Shown here piece by piece: positions 1 to 11,473 of a stretch of 64,000 nucleotides of DNA. Below the pieces are notes generated by a model that was not told where the DNA came from, ran no database searches, and saw only the letters and a program-made list of their open reading frames with translations. Numbering within the stretch: position 1 is the first letter of the stretch; every line of letters begins with the position of its first letter. Source of the DNA: Prosopocoilus inquinatus. Lineage: Eukaryota > Arthropoda > Insecta > Coleoptera > Lucanidae. Location of the stretch: positions 36,611,001-36,675,000 of the forward strand of contig CM069876.1 in NCBI GenBank assembly GCA_036172665.1, in the 5' to 3' direction. Both the position numbers and the translations under genes were made by a program.

Positions 1-2040
1 ACCTTTTAATGTCGAGAATACTTAGAGCATCGTTTTCTTTTTTGTTCATTTCATTTTTTTGATTATTTTTTTTGTTTTACAGTTTTCATGTGTGGCACTT
101 TATCCAAGGTTCGTTTGTTTCATTTTGTCTTTTTGTCTCCAGAAACTTGCAAAAGTTTTCGTTTTTTTTTAAATTTTTAAATTTTTTTCCTATCGGCTTT
201 TATTATAATTTTTCATGTTTTTCGCATTTTTCTTCTTTTAATCAAAAAATTGATTTTCGCATTTTATTGACTCCTTTTTGTTTCCTACTGTTTGTTTTCC
301 TTTTCCAAAAAAAAAATCCTCGATTTTCATTTTTTTTCATTGTGGTATTTTGATACATTTTTAATTCATTTCATGCTGTCGTATTTCTCTTTTATTTATT
401 TTTATCAAATTAATTTTTAACATTTTGTTGATTGACCTTTATCTTTTGTATCCTACTAGACTTTTTTAAAAATTTTCGTCCGGAGATTCATTCGGTTCCT
501 ATTTATCTTGGTCGTCTTTTGTTTATTTCTTCTGTTTTCTACTTTCTTTATGCTTTCTTACTACGTATTTTCATTCTCGTTTCTTTTACAATTGATTTTT
601 CATATTTTATCAACGCTTGCTTGTAGTTCATCATTTTTCATTCGTTTTATGTCTCAGTTGTGATCTTCTTTTATTTTGCGCATTGTATTTCATTTTTTTG
701 TTTGTTTTTATTTTTATTTATTTATGAATTTTTGATTCGTTCGGAAAATGGTTTTTTTTTCGTTCGGCTTGATGTCGATTCTTTATCAAATTCATTTTTA
801 ACATTTTGTTGATTGACGCTTTTACAATTATCTTTTGTTTTCTACTAGATTTTTTTTTCATTTTTCGTCGGGAGATTCATTTTGTTTTTGTTTATCCTGA
901 TCGTCAATTTTCTTTTGTTTTTTTTCTTTTCCGTTTCTTTTACAATTGATTTCTCCCATTTTATTGGCGCTTGTTTGTAGTTCATCATTTTTCATTTGTT
1001 TTATATCTCAGTTGTTATCTTGTTTTATTTTGCATATTGTATAACATTTTTTGTTTTTATTTTCATTTTTATTTGTTTATCATTAATCTTTTTTTGTTTT
1101 TATTTTTATTTTTTATTTATTTATGAATTTTTGATTCGTTCGGAAAATCGTTTTCTTTTTCGTTCAGCTTGATGTCAGTTATTTATCAAAATCATTTTAA
1201 ACATTTTGTTGATTGACGCTTTTACAGCTATCTTTTGTTTTCTGCTAGATTTTTTTCTAATTTTTCGTCGGGAGATTGATTTACTTTTTGTTTATCCTGG
1301 TCGTCAATTTTCTTTTGTTTTTTTTTCTGTTTCTTTTCCGTCTCTTTTACAATTGATTTCTCCCATTTTATTGGCGCTTGTTTGTAGTTCATCATTTCTC
1401 ATACGTTTTCTGTCTCAGTTGTGATCTTTTATTTTGCGCATTGTATTTTGTTTCTTGTTTTTTTTTAATTCATGAATTTTTGATTCGCTCGGAAAATCAT
1501 TGTTTTTCGTTCAGCTTGATGTTGTCGATCTTCTTTAGTTTTCTTTTTGTTCACTTGCTGTTTCTTTCACTTCTTTTTTGTTTCTGACTTTTTACAGATT
1601 TCATTTATTTTGTTTTTCTTTTTTTTGTTTATTTCTTATTTGTGATTTTATATCCCAAATCGGCGACTTTTTTTATTGTCCTTGACTTTAGAAAAAATTG
1701 GCGCCTTTTGGTTACGTTTTGTCAATAAGTTGGCAAGCTTGTTGGTGGGAAAATCGTTGTTTTTCGTTCAGCTTGTTGTCGATCTTCTTTTGTTTTTTCT
1801 GTTCGCTTGATTTTCTTTTATTTCTTTTTTTTCTGATTTTTTGCAGGTTTCATTTGTTTTATTTCCATTTGTTTTTTTTTCATTTGTTTTTTTTTTCATT
1901 TGATTTTTTTTTCATTTGTTTTTTTTTCATTTGTTTTTTTATTTGTGATTTTATGTCCCAAATCGACGACTTTTTTGCTTTCTTTGTCTTTGACTTTTGG
2001 CTACATTTTGTCAATAAGTAAGCGACACTCCGTGCAAAAA
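1..2040. repeat. T-rich degenerate tandem repeat block
   Basis: The + strand is overwhelmingly T with scattered C and G and almost no A runs. Recurrent phrases mark a degenerate tandem repeat: a 'ttcggaaaat' phrase near 739, 1139, 1489 and (as gggaaaatcg) 1747, and 'gttgattgacgctttt' near 810 and 1210 with a diverged form near 428. Spacing falls from about 400 to about 260 bp, so units are being truncated. The open frames here are stop-poor only because TTT, TTC and TCT dominate; they encode F/S/L-rich nonsense and I do not call them genes. Confidence 0.75.
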
Positions 2041-4046
2041 ATTTAATTTTGACAAACAAGTTCATGGTTCACATAAAATAAAATCTAAGAGCATATGAAA
2101 AAGAGAACTACAAAGAGAAGCTTTTCTATGCAAACAAATTCAAATGGAATTAAATCATTTGGACGTACAATCATGCAAATAAATGATGCATCTCACAAAC
2201 ATAAACACAAAACGCAAAATATTTGTTTAAATAATATGTTGTGACAGTGGTCATTTTAGAAGATGAAATCATCCCAAAACTCGATAATAATTCATCCAAG
2301 AACAAACATGCTTATCAACAACAAATAAAATTAGAAGCATCCTTTCTGTACTTGTATCCAACAAGCACCGGATTTTCCAATGTTTGCGTTGTCACTGAAT
2401 TTAAATAATCCCCAAAAAAAAAAAAAATGATTCGCAGAAATTAAATTAGTATCACTTAATAATAATTACCTTCGGAGTAAGTTATAAATGTTATTTTAAG
2501 GCTCGCCGCACGTTTCCGAGAAGTTATGCGGGAATTATTTATTTTGTTGGATTGTAATTTGTTATTCTGCTTTATTAACGCTTAATGTAAGAATTCTACA
2601 GCTGCCTTCTTTGCGAACCAGCTGGTGTAATTCAAAGTACTTACCTATGTATGTATGTAAGGACATTACATATTTAAAAGGCGTTGGTCGAGTTACGTTA
2701 TTTTATTTACATAGAGTAGGAAAGGTAAGTACGTGGCCCTGTTCGTTCTTAAAATAGATGGAAATTAACGAAATTGCTGCAGGACATATAATTTAACTTC
2801 ACTTGGTATAATAAGAAAAATATAAATACAAAAAATAAGTGCTTTAAGTTAATCAAATATTCAAATAACTTTTTTTCTTCAATAATTTATAGTTACTTGA
2901 TTTCTACTATTTTTTTTTGCGTGACTGTATTGACGTATAAGGAAGGAATTTAATGCTGTTCAACATAAGTAGAACATCCTGTATACATATACACTGTGGA
3001 ACAAAAGTATCAAATCATGTCTGAAACTTTTTTATTTGCAAAGTTATGAAAAAATGTTTAATATAAAGGATGTTTGGTTTATTGCCACGCATTTTGTGAC
3101 CTTTTCGGTTTGTTTTTATCTTCTTTTGCCAACCAAGTTTGTTTTTTAAATGGTACCTATAATTATTTTTAGCGATTTTGAAACTAGCACATTTTTCTCT
3201 GTTTACTTAATTCAATTTTTAATATAGCGTGGACACTAAACAGCGAATAAATACAACATTTTCAAGACGATCATTTTTTTCAAAAAACTTTGGGATCCCT
3301 CAATTTCGTCTAATTTTCTGCCCATTCCAGAAATTATTTTTAATACTACAGGGCTTTTTTGCAAAAAGCTGGGCGAGTGTTAATTTTATTTTATGTTTTT
3401 AATGGGATCCTCCCAATTGGACAAAATAGACGGGTCCAAGCGCTTCTTTTTTAATTAATCCTCTTGTAAATATCGAATTCATCCGCCACTTAGTTTCCAT
3501 CCTGTATATTAATTACTTGACTTTTGTTTTTTTTTTTATTTGATTTCGTTTAATTTATTTTTATTTTTTAACCGTCAGTTTATCTTTAATTCATTTTATA
3601 TTTATTGATTATAATTATCAACTGATCGCCTTCTGTTTTTGTTTTTCTTTTCATTTACAATATTTGAGTTTATTTTGCATTTTAATATCCTGGATCGATT
3701 ATCATTTCTGTTTTCTATTTTATGCGATTTAATTTTATTTATTTATTGATTATCAATTGATAGTCTTTTGTTTTTGTTTTTGTTTTAATTTACTCGATTT
3801 GAATTTAGGGCAGGGATTAAAACGTCCTTTGGATCTATCGCCATATTTGTTTTCTCTTTTATACGATTTGGTTTCATTTATTGATTATTAATTGATCGTC
3901 TTTTGTTTTCTTTGTTTTATTTACCCGAATTGAGGTCATTTTACATTTTAATCCCTTCGATCGATGGCCATTTTTGTTTTCTCTTTTACGTTTTACGATT
4001 TGATTTAATTTTTTTAATGTAATTAATTATACATATTTCTTTTTAA
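2041..4046. other. AT-rich intergenic stretch
   Basis: No coding signal, RNA gene or clear transposon was seen. A short segment near 2974-2986 (acatcctgta) looks like the end of a mariner-type element, but I found no partner end. The right third (3530-4000) becomes T-rich again, with loose repeats of a 'gatcgtcttttgttttc' phrase. Confidence 0.4.
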
Positions 4047-4209
4047 CTGTCATTGGTGCTATTTTATGCTATGTAGTTGAATACACTGAGAAGTAAATAA
4101 TAAATTGACAGTTGTCATATTTGAGGTTACGCTCGTGCTTTGTATGTACAATATTATTTTGTTATTTTATTTTGTACGGATCTCGATTTAAATCCTTTTT
4201 TAGAATATT
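4047..4209. repeat. Partial copy of the ~300-bp MITE family (copy 1)
   Basis: This segment reads almost the same as the first half of the copy at 4504-4797 (shared phrases: ttggtgctattttatgct, aataaattgacagttgtcat, gtacggat). It stops before the second terminal repeat, so it is a truncated copy. Confidence 0.6.
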
Positions 4210-4234
4210 TTTTCATTTTTTTTTATTCTTTATA

Positions 4235-4450
4235 CTTATATCTTTGTTCTTTGCTTGAACATCCTTTTGTTCCTCTCTGATCCTATTTTTAGTAAAAGCA
4301 AAGACGAAGATGACTAATCCACATTGACAACTGTCAAATTAGTTGCATTTGTTTGATTAATTTTATTCGTTTTTGTTTTTTATTACCACACTTCTAATCC
4401 GAAAATTATAAGTTTATTTTGTATTGTTTTATTATTATAGAAAATTTATT
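4235..4450. repeat. Dispersed direct repeat, partner at 6975-7190
   Basis: About 215 bp recur in the same orientation at 6975-7190. Shared landmarks are 'tatctttgttctttgcttga', 'tcaaattarttgcatttg' and 'ctaatccgaaaat'. The two copies lie about 2.7 kb apart and bracket T-rich repeats, which suggests a segmental duplication of this block. Confidence 0.55.
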
Positions 4451-4503
4451 TTTTTTTTAAATTTATTAATTTTTTAATGTAATTAATTACACATTTTTTT
4501 AAA

Positions 4504-4797
4504 CTGTGATTGGTGCTATTTTATGCTGTGTAGTTGAATACACTGAGAAGTAAATAATAAATTGACAGTTGTCATATTTGAGATTACGCGCGTGCTTTGT
4601 ACAATCTTTATTTTGTTATTTATTTTATTTTGTACGGATGCCGATTTAAATCCATTTTTAGAATATTAGGGGTAAGACAAATCGGTATATTATCAGTCAC
4701 TAAAAAAAAATGTCACAATTCTGACATTTCAAATTTTTAATTTCAATCTGCAAGCCTGTGTTGCCAACTTTTTGAAAAATATCACAGCCTGCTCTAA
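4504..4797 (+). mobile_element. Non-autonomous DNA element (MITE), copy 2
   Basis: This is the same family as the element at 30008-30317, in the opposite orientation. Termini are ctgtgattggtgc on the left and atcacagcctgctctaa on the right, which are inverted versions of one another around 'ctgtgat'. It is about 294 bp and has no coding capacity. Internal phrases (gacagttgtcat, ttgccaactttttg) are shared with the 30-kb copy. Confidence 0.6.
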
Positions 4798-6974
4798 TTA
4801 TAAATTCCATTGATCGCATGGTCCTTACAAATTAAAATTAAAATTAAAATAGCGGCATGAGTAATCATTATTGATCACACTGTATATTTTTGTTTTCTCT
4901 TTTACGCCATTTGTTTTGATTTTTGACGGTTCGTTTGTTTCATTTGTTCTTTTGTTTCCTACCAGTTTCTTGTCTTAGAAAAGTTTTCGGCTGCGGAGAA
5001 TTGCCGTTTGTTCTTTTTTTAATCTATCCATTCTTCGTTTCTTCGTCTGTTTTTGCATTTTTCTTCGTTTTAATCGAATAAGTTTTCACATTTTGTTGAC
5101 TCCTTTTCATAGTTCATTTGTTTTTATTTACCAAAACTATCGTCGATATTTATTTCTTTGTCCATCTGAGTGTCGTGGTGTTTATTTTTTTTAAATTCTT
5201 TTCATACTTTCATATTTATCTTCTTTTCTTTATTTTTATAAAATTTATTTTTCACATTTTGTTGAGTGACGTTTATTACACTTCTCTTTTGTTTTGTATT
5301 ATTTTTCTATTTTCATTTTCATCTTGAGATTCATTTATATTGGGCGTCAATCTTATTTTGTTTCCCTCTGTTCTTTACGCTTTGTACTATGTATTTCTCT
5401 TTTTCTTTTCTTTTACACTTCCTTTTTGTTTTCTATTATTTTTTTTGTCTTGAGATTCATTTGTTTTTGTTTGTATATCTTAGTCGTTGATCTTTTTTTC
5501 TTTTTTCTGTTCTTTATGCTTTGAACCATGTATTTCTCTTTTTCTTCTGTCATCGAATTGATAATTTTCGCTTTTTTGTATTTCGTTGTTTTTAATTTAT
5601 TTTATATCCATCTTGCTTTTCCTATCGAATTGATTTTTTCTCATTTGATTGACGCTTATTTGGACCACATCGTCTTTCATTTGTTTTACATCCATTTAAG
5701 TTGTAACCTTCTTTCGTTTTACGCAATGTATTTCGACGTTGATTCCTTTTTTTTGTTTTATCTTTATCGTATTATTCTTTTTAAAGTTTGCTATTTTTTC
5801 TATTTTGGAATTGGTTTTCACATTTTATTGACTCCTTCTCACAGCTTTCATTTGTTTTTATTTGCCAAAACTATCGTCGATTTTCATTTTCTTGTTCATC
5901 TTAATGTCGTGGTATTCTGTTTTTTTTTTAATGCGTTTTATACTTTCATATTTCTCTTTTGTTTATCTTTATAAAATTTATTTATTTGTCGCATTTTGTT
6001 GACTGACGCTTTTTACACTTCCCTTTTGTTTTCTATTATTTTTTTTTTATTTTCGTCTTGAGATTCATTTGTTTTCCTTTGTTTATCTTAGAATTTTCTT
6101 TTGGTTTTCTCTGTTCTTTCTGCTTTGTACTATGTACTTCTCTTTTCTTTTCTTATAGAATTGATTTTTTCGCATTTGATCGACCCTTTTTTGTACTTCA
6201 TTGTTTTTCATTTATTTTATATCCATCTTGCTTTCCTTTCCTATCGAATTAGTTTTTCGCATTTGACTGACGCTTATTTATAGTTCATCGTTTTTCATTT
6301 GTTTTATATCCATCTCAGTTGTAAACTTCTTTCGTTTTACGCAGTGTATTTCGACGTTAATTGCTATTTTGTTTTGTATTATACCGTATTATTCTTATTT
6401 ACAGCTTGTTTCTATTTTTTATGAATTATTTGTTTTTTGTTTTTCGTTCAGCTTGGTGTTGTCGATCTTTTTTTTGTTTAATAATGACTGTCCATGCCGC
6501 TACTGTATGACAAGAATACTTTGTATTTCTTTGTTTATCTTAGTCGTCAATCTGCTTTTGTTTTTCTCTGTTCTTTGTGCTTTGTACTATCTATGTATTT
6601 CTCTTTTTCTTTTCTTATCGAATCGACTTTTTCGCATTTGATTGACGTTTCTTTGTACCTCAATGTTTTTCACTTGTTTTATATCCATCTCAGTTGTAAT
6701 CTTCTTTCGCTATTACGCAGTGTATTTCGATGGTCATTCCTTTGTTGTTTTGTTTTTATCGTATTATTCCTTTTTACAGTTTGCATCTATTTTATATGAA
6801 TTATTTGTTGTTTTTCGTTTAACTTGGTATTGTCGACCTTTTTTTTTCCACTTTATGTCGTGTATTTTATCGCTGCTTCTTTTATTTCTGACTGTAGCTT
6901 TCATTTGTTTTTTGTTTAATTTGCTCTGATTTTTAATATCCCAAATCGGCGATTTGTTATTTGTTTTTTCTTTG
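4798..6974. repeat. Second T-rich tandem repeat block
   Basis: T-rich on the + strand like 1-2040, with recurring phrases such as 'cattttgttgastgacg' (near 5255 and 5992), 'ttatatccatct' (5617, 5685, 6215, 6305, 6678) and 'cgttcagcttggtgttgtcga' near 6445. The units look related to the first block but are more scrambled. The translations are F/L/Y-rich and not protein-like. Confidence 0.65.
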
Positions 6975-7190
6975 TTATTCTTTATACATATATCTTTGTT
7001 CTTTGCTTGAACATTTTTCTGCTCATTTCTGCTCCTATTTTTAATAAAAACAAAAACAAAAAAGAATAGTCGGCCTTGACACCCGTCAAATTAATTGCAT
7101 TTGTAGATACGATTAATTTAATTCGTTTTTGTTTTTTATCACCACAGTTCTAATCCGAAAATCTTAAGTTTCTTTTGTATTGTTTTATTA
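6975..7190. repeat. Dispersed direct repeat, partner at 4235-4450
   Basis: Second copy of the ~215-bp segment described at 4235-4450, same orientation. It carries several small indels and A-rich expansions around 7043-7063. Confidence 0.55.
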
Positions 7191-7382
7191 TAGAAAAAAA
7201 AAAGTAGACAAACTTAAGTTTCCTATAATTACTCTTTCTCAAAATGCCATAGATTAAAGACGAATTCACAAATTGTTAATTTTGAAAGCTTTTAAATTTT
7301 CTTTAATGTTATCTGTAAAGTCATCTTTAATCACTGCCATTTTATTATTTAGAGGAAACTGTAATTTTTCTACTTTTTTTTG
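7191..7382. mobile_element. MITE with 'agtagacaaact' inverted termini
   Basis: The left end (agtagacaaacttaagtttcc from 7203) is the inverted complement of the right end (gaggaaactgtaatttttctact to 7374), with outer A-run/T-run extensions. The same family recurs at 36175-36372. It is non-coding and about 190 bp. Confidence 0.6.
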
Positions 7383-9431
7383 CTTCCAACAGTAAGTACA
7401 TATAGTTCGTTCCTTCACAATTTTCTATCGCAGTAGGCCGTAAGTTTTTAGCTAGTAGGTTGACCACCATGTTAAGTAAAACAAATGAAGTCAAATTTAA
7501 TTTAATGTCATTATAACACACGTCAAATTGTGATAATTCAAATCAGAATGATTAAGCGGTGTTCTCAATTATGTAAATTTGGTCGAAAATACACCTCGCA
7601 ATGAAAAGTAAATATTGCAACGTTGTTTAATTCGGAGTAACCTCAAAATCGAAATCAAAATGACACAAATTTGTCAAAATTTAGTTATACACATGAGTAC
7701 CAACCTCATCCTTATTAGACATGTACTGTACTGTACAAAATGATTAGTTTGCACTTGTAGACCTTTTAAGTTTAATTTGTCTGATATAAATAGAACATCC
7801 TGTATAGGTATTGTGAATGAATACATTGCATTGTGTTATTGTGTTCCATTGAACTATGAAACTGACTAGCGCTTGCTAATTAATTCCGTTAATTAAGCTC
7901 GCTATTTCTTTGTGATCTTTTCGCAACGAGAGGAATGCATCTGCGTTGCCAGGTGGGAAGGAAGAAGAAGCCTTTTGCCGGCGAGTGTACGTGTACTAGT
8001 TGTTTAGCACCATTATAAGTCAGAGATTCAAACAGGTGGATATTTACTGAGTAAGGCCCTGTAGTGGGGAAGTGACCGAGTGTGTGGCTGGTACGGCATG
8101 GCACCGTCCGTAACTTCGCTGCGAAGGACATAGCGGCCTCTCTCACTCCCATTCTGACAAATAACGTCTTACGTGCTCGGAGCAAAGCACTGGAATTAAT
8201 TGAATAACGTGCATCCAGAGACCGCAATGCAATTATGTTACGTCATTTTTAATTTCTTTTCGTCGGAAATTACGTCCGAAATAGATGCAAAATAGGTGGG
8301 CAATGGAAAACAATCACTTTTATCGGAGTTATTGTATTGGTAGATATTGATTTCATCAAAAAATATCGGGTGGTCATGAAAGAATAACCTGCGAGCATGC
8401 GTTATAACGTTATAATAACCGTTTTGTTTTAAATCGGCGCGAAGCACCTGTATAAACATCGACATTTTATTATTTGTTCGTACGATACGTTATACAATAG
8501 TGTTACCAAGTTAGGGAAAAAGTCGTTAAATCTAGTGATAATTTGAAACAAAAGAGAAACAGGTTGCAAAACTCATTAAAATCTAGGGAATTTCACAACT
8601 TCTTCCGAACAAAAGATAATCGCCAAATTTTGCGAGAGAATAAGACAGAAAAACAATCAGAAAAAAAAAACAAGAACAGCTTTAAAGATACAGAAACAGA
8701 TGCATTTGTCTATAACATTTGTTTCCATGGTCAACCTTATAACAATTTCGAAAGAGAAAAACTGCCGAATCTCCGTTATTTTTTTAATAAACATATCGAG
8801 TGATACATCGTTGGAAAGGTAAAAAAATGCCGCACTTTTCTCAACCATGGTCTACTAGGGTTTCCATTGAAAAAAACCAAAGTTTATGTCATAACTCGAA
8901 AATAGGAATTTACATGGAAAATTTAGTTCGACTATTTAATTAAGAACATAATTCAGTACAACTTTTGTCTTTACAACTTTTATAATAATGGAGCTATATG
9001 CATTTAACGAAATTGTAAAAATTCATTATTTTCGAAATATCTAGGCAGGCATGAACTTTAAGTAAGAAACAAAAGCTGCATTAAACTGACCACCTAAAAC
9101 TACAAATCTTTCCCCATTTAACCGTCTCTCTAGTTCTGCTAGTTTCCAAGATTCCCATACCATAATGAAAACATATTTTTGTTACGTTCTAAGAAGAGAT
9201 ATTCAGGGCTATTCTGTAACATTGATATGCATATCAATTGATATGGTCTTCAATAATTGAAGAGAATTTGTTATGATTTCATGACATTTCACGTCGATTG
9301 TCGACCGCAAATTGAAGAGAGATACATATTAACTCGAGTTCACACTTGAAACGAATAGCGAAATATAATATTATAATAATTATAATATCGAAATGCTATG
9401 TTCTGAGCTTTCTTTTACATAAAACATCATG
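7383..9431. other. Intergenic, no recognised gene
   Basis: Two open frames (about 7889-8227 on the - strand, 112 codons; 8543-8803 on the + strand, 86 codons) show no family I recognise, no signal peptide and no convincing start context. The 7.9-8.2 kb stretch is noticeably richer in GC than its surroundings and could be an old gene or transposon fragment. The remainder is AT-rich single-copy-looking DNA. Confidence 0.35.
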
Positions 9432-9433
9432 TA

Positions 9434-9935
9434 CAGGGTGGACCAAATTTGACACTTTTAAAGGGAAATACCTGGTTTAGAAGAGTTAGACAAAAACCGA
9501 CCTCGGTGTCTGGAGCTCGATTTTTATGACAAGTTCAATGGTAAAAACCGCATTTCGATATCTTGAACTATTTAGGCGCTAGGGGGCGTTTTTCAAAATT
9601 CTGCGATTTCTAAAAACCTTTATAACTTTTTTGTTTATTAAGATTTTTAATTTCTGTGAAAACTTCTTTTAGGCACTTTTTTATGCAGAATTCACTGCCC
9701 TAAATTACTTTTTTCTAGAGTGTTCAATATTTGAGATATAAGCCAGAACTTTAATTTTTTATATGGAACACCCTTTATATTTTTACATTTTTGAAAAGAG
9801 CAAAAAATTCTCTTTACGAAAACATAAAACACTTGATATTTTAATCAAAGTCTTTGAGATACATGGCATTCAAGTTTCAATTAAAAGTTTAATGTTTTTT
9901 GCAACAATCAAGTAGGCTATGAATGACAATAACTA
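9434..9935. repeat. Left terminal inverted repeat of the mariner element
   Basis: About 500 bp that match, in reverse complement, about 11475-11971 apart from small indels (for example around 9697-9710, where the right arm is shorter). Confidence 0.8.
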
Positions 9936-10009
9936 AATATGTTTTATATTTAAAGGGCTATGAACAAATATTGTTTTGTTATTAATATGTTTAATTAATT
10001 AACGATAAA

Positions 10010-11071
10010 TTAAAAGTGTTCAAATTGTCCACCATTTTGCTGCAAACATAATCGGCACCGTTTTCTTACAGCTTGAACTGAGTTTACCAATTCAAGGGCA
10101 CGCAGAAAATCAAAAGCTTGTAGCACCGCTGCCTCTAATTCCTCTCTTGAATTGAGAGACCGTTTGAAAACAAGATCCTTTATCCTTCCCCACAAGAAAA
10201 AATCCATTGGCGTTAGGTCTGTAGACCTTGCCGGCCAATGTACAGGACTCTGATTTCCCATCCGACTGTTGCCAAAGAGTTGATTTAAAAAATGGGTAAC
10301 AACTCGAGCATTATGAGGCGGTGCTCCATCTTGTTGGTAGTAAACCGTTTCCAGTTGAATAAGCGGCAGTTCATCGACAAGAGGTTCAATTTGTTCCGGT
10401 AAAATTTCTAAATAATTTTGTGACGTAAGGGTACCGTTGTAAATATAGGGACCAATAATTCTGCCTCGGAAAATGCCTGCCCATACATTGAAACTGTAAC
10501 GCCCTTGGTTTCTCCTTCCAACAGTAATATGAGGGTTTTGTCTAGACCAAGTATAACAATTATATCTATTACAGACCCCTGCACTGCTTATGTTGGCTTC
10601 ATTGGTCCAAATACAATTTAGGAAAAAATCATCATATTCTTCGCACTTTCTCAAGAACCACTGACAAAATTCCACACGGTCATTAAAATCTTCGGGATGG
10701 AGGTATTGCATTTTTCTTGTGCGGTAAGGATGGAATTTTTCTCTCTTTAAAATCCGTCTTGCAGAAGTTCTTGCTAAGCCGGATGTTTCTTCCAACTGTC
10801 GCGTGGAAAGGTTTGGGTTATTTTCGATTTGTCCTAAAACTACGATCTTCTCTAATTCTTTATCTCTTCTTTGAGATTCGTAATTTTTGGGTGTTTGTCG
10901 TTTAAATGACCCAAAATTTATTAAATTGTTTTTCAACCTGAAGAAAATTTCTCGAAAGGGTTGTCTTTTTTCAGGATATTGCTCGTAGTAAAGATTACAT
11001 GCTTCTTCTATATTCTCACCAACTTCTATAAAACACTTTAACATGTCGTACTTTTCGTAGTTTTCGTACAT
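10010..11071 (-). CDS. Mariner-type DDE transposase, uninterrupted but first Asp replaced by Asn
   Basis: 353 codons, ATG to stop. Residues 1-60 form the N-terminal helix-turn-helix typical of the arthropod transposases with a DUF4817-like head (NIEEACNLYYEQYPEK). A second HTH-like region follows at about 70-115. The catalytic domain shows WTNEA at 155-159, YQQDGAPPH at 245-253 and STDLTPMDFFLWG at 283-295, and the protein ends with the usual CLQQNGGQFEHF. In this family the first motif is normally F/W-S/T-D-E-A; here the Asp is Asn157 (codon AAT, one transition from GAT). The second and third acidic residues are Asp248 and Asp290, 41 residues apart. A dead catalytic triad in an otherwise open frame suggests a recently inactivated copy. 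It would cut and paste its own long-TIR element. Confidence 0.88.
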   Translation of the reverse strand: MYENYEKYDMLKCFIEVGENIEEACNLYYEQYPEKRQPFREIFFRLKNNLINFGSFKRQTPKNYESQRRDKELEKIVVLGQIENNPNLSTRQLEETSGLARTSARRILKREKFHPYRTRKMQYLHPEDFNDRVEFCQWFLRKCEEYDDFFLNCIWTNEANISSAGVCNRYNCYTWSRQNPHITVGRRNQGRYSFNVWAGIFRGRIIGPYIYNGTLTSQNYLEILPEQIEPLVDELPLIQLETVYYQQDGAPPHNARVVTHFLNQLFGNSRMGNQSPVHWPARSTDLTPMDFFLWGRIKDLVFKRSLNSREELEAAVLQAFDFLRALELVNSVQAVRKRCRLCLQQNGGQFEHF

Positions 11072-11199
11072 TTTTACTTATTTTCATACTTTGCACAAGT
11101 GTATCTTTAAAAACGCTACAATACAAAATAAATGCAAATGCATGGTCAAATTTTGACAGCAGCCTACCAAAATTACATAAAAAAACTTAAATTGTTTAG

Positions 11200-11473
11200 A
11201 AAAATTTTTGTGCAAATCGTTTTTCATTGCAGTGAGAACCTCGAGCAGCCTCTGGACAGCTGTTTCAGCCCTGCTTGGGGCTTCTTCAGCAGAAACGTAG
11301 CTCGACATTCCCACTGCAGACCAAAAACGACTTGCCCAATTTATTCGCAAATGCGACAGCAAGCATGGCCGCCTTGCATGGGGGACTCATTAGGAGCAAA
11401 TCCCGCTTCAATTTGTCTATCCTACTGCAATGTTAGGTCAAAAAGCGAGAGTAAGATGTCGCTATTTTATATG
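11200..11473 (+). mobile_element. Hammerhead retrozyme-like insertion (274 bp) inside the mariner element
   Basis: Perfect 13-bp target duplications, TTAAATTGTTTAG, lie at 11187-11199 and 11474-11486. The insert has two parts. 11200 to about 11345 is the inverted (-) half, containing a complete hammerhead. About 11346-11473 is the forward half, running from 'cagcaagcatgg' to 'gctattttatatg'. Together they make close to one 312-bp monomer of the family seen at 53 kb, with an internal inversion. The target duplication lies inside the mariner right TIR, so this insertion is younger than the mariner insertion. Confidence 0.85.
11243..11303 (-). ncRNA. Intact hammerhead ribozyme (type I-like), copy A
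   Basis: Read on the - strand the 61-nt motif contains, in order: stem I 5' strand (GAGC, internal loop TAC, GTTTCTG), core CTGAAGA (fits CUGANGA), stem II AGCCC-CAAGCA-GGGCT, core GAAA, self-complementary stem III CAGCTG, cleavage UC (GUC triplet), and stem I 3' strand (CAGAGGC, T, GCTC). Stem I pairs 7 bp (two G-U) plus 4 bp across an asymmetric internal loop. The predicted cut is between 11255 and 11254. The palindromic short stem III implies that activity needs a dimer or a co-axial neighbouring unit, as for other short-stem-III genomic hammerheads. Confidence 0.82.

Noticed and set aside
72..6929. Many F/L/S/Y-rich open frames of 60-150 codons resembling membrane proteins
   Set aside because: Composition artefacts of T-rich tandem repeats; no starts, splice sites or families, and the frames shift between repeat units.
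7889..8227. 112-codon frame in a GC-richer patch
   Set aside because: No recognisable family, signal or neighbours; left unannotated.
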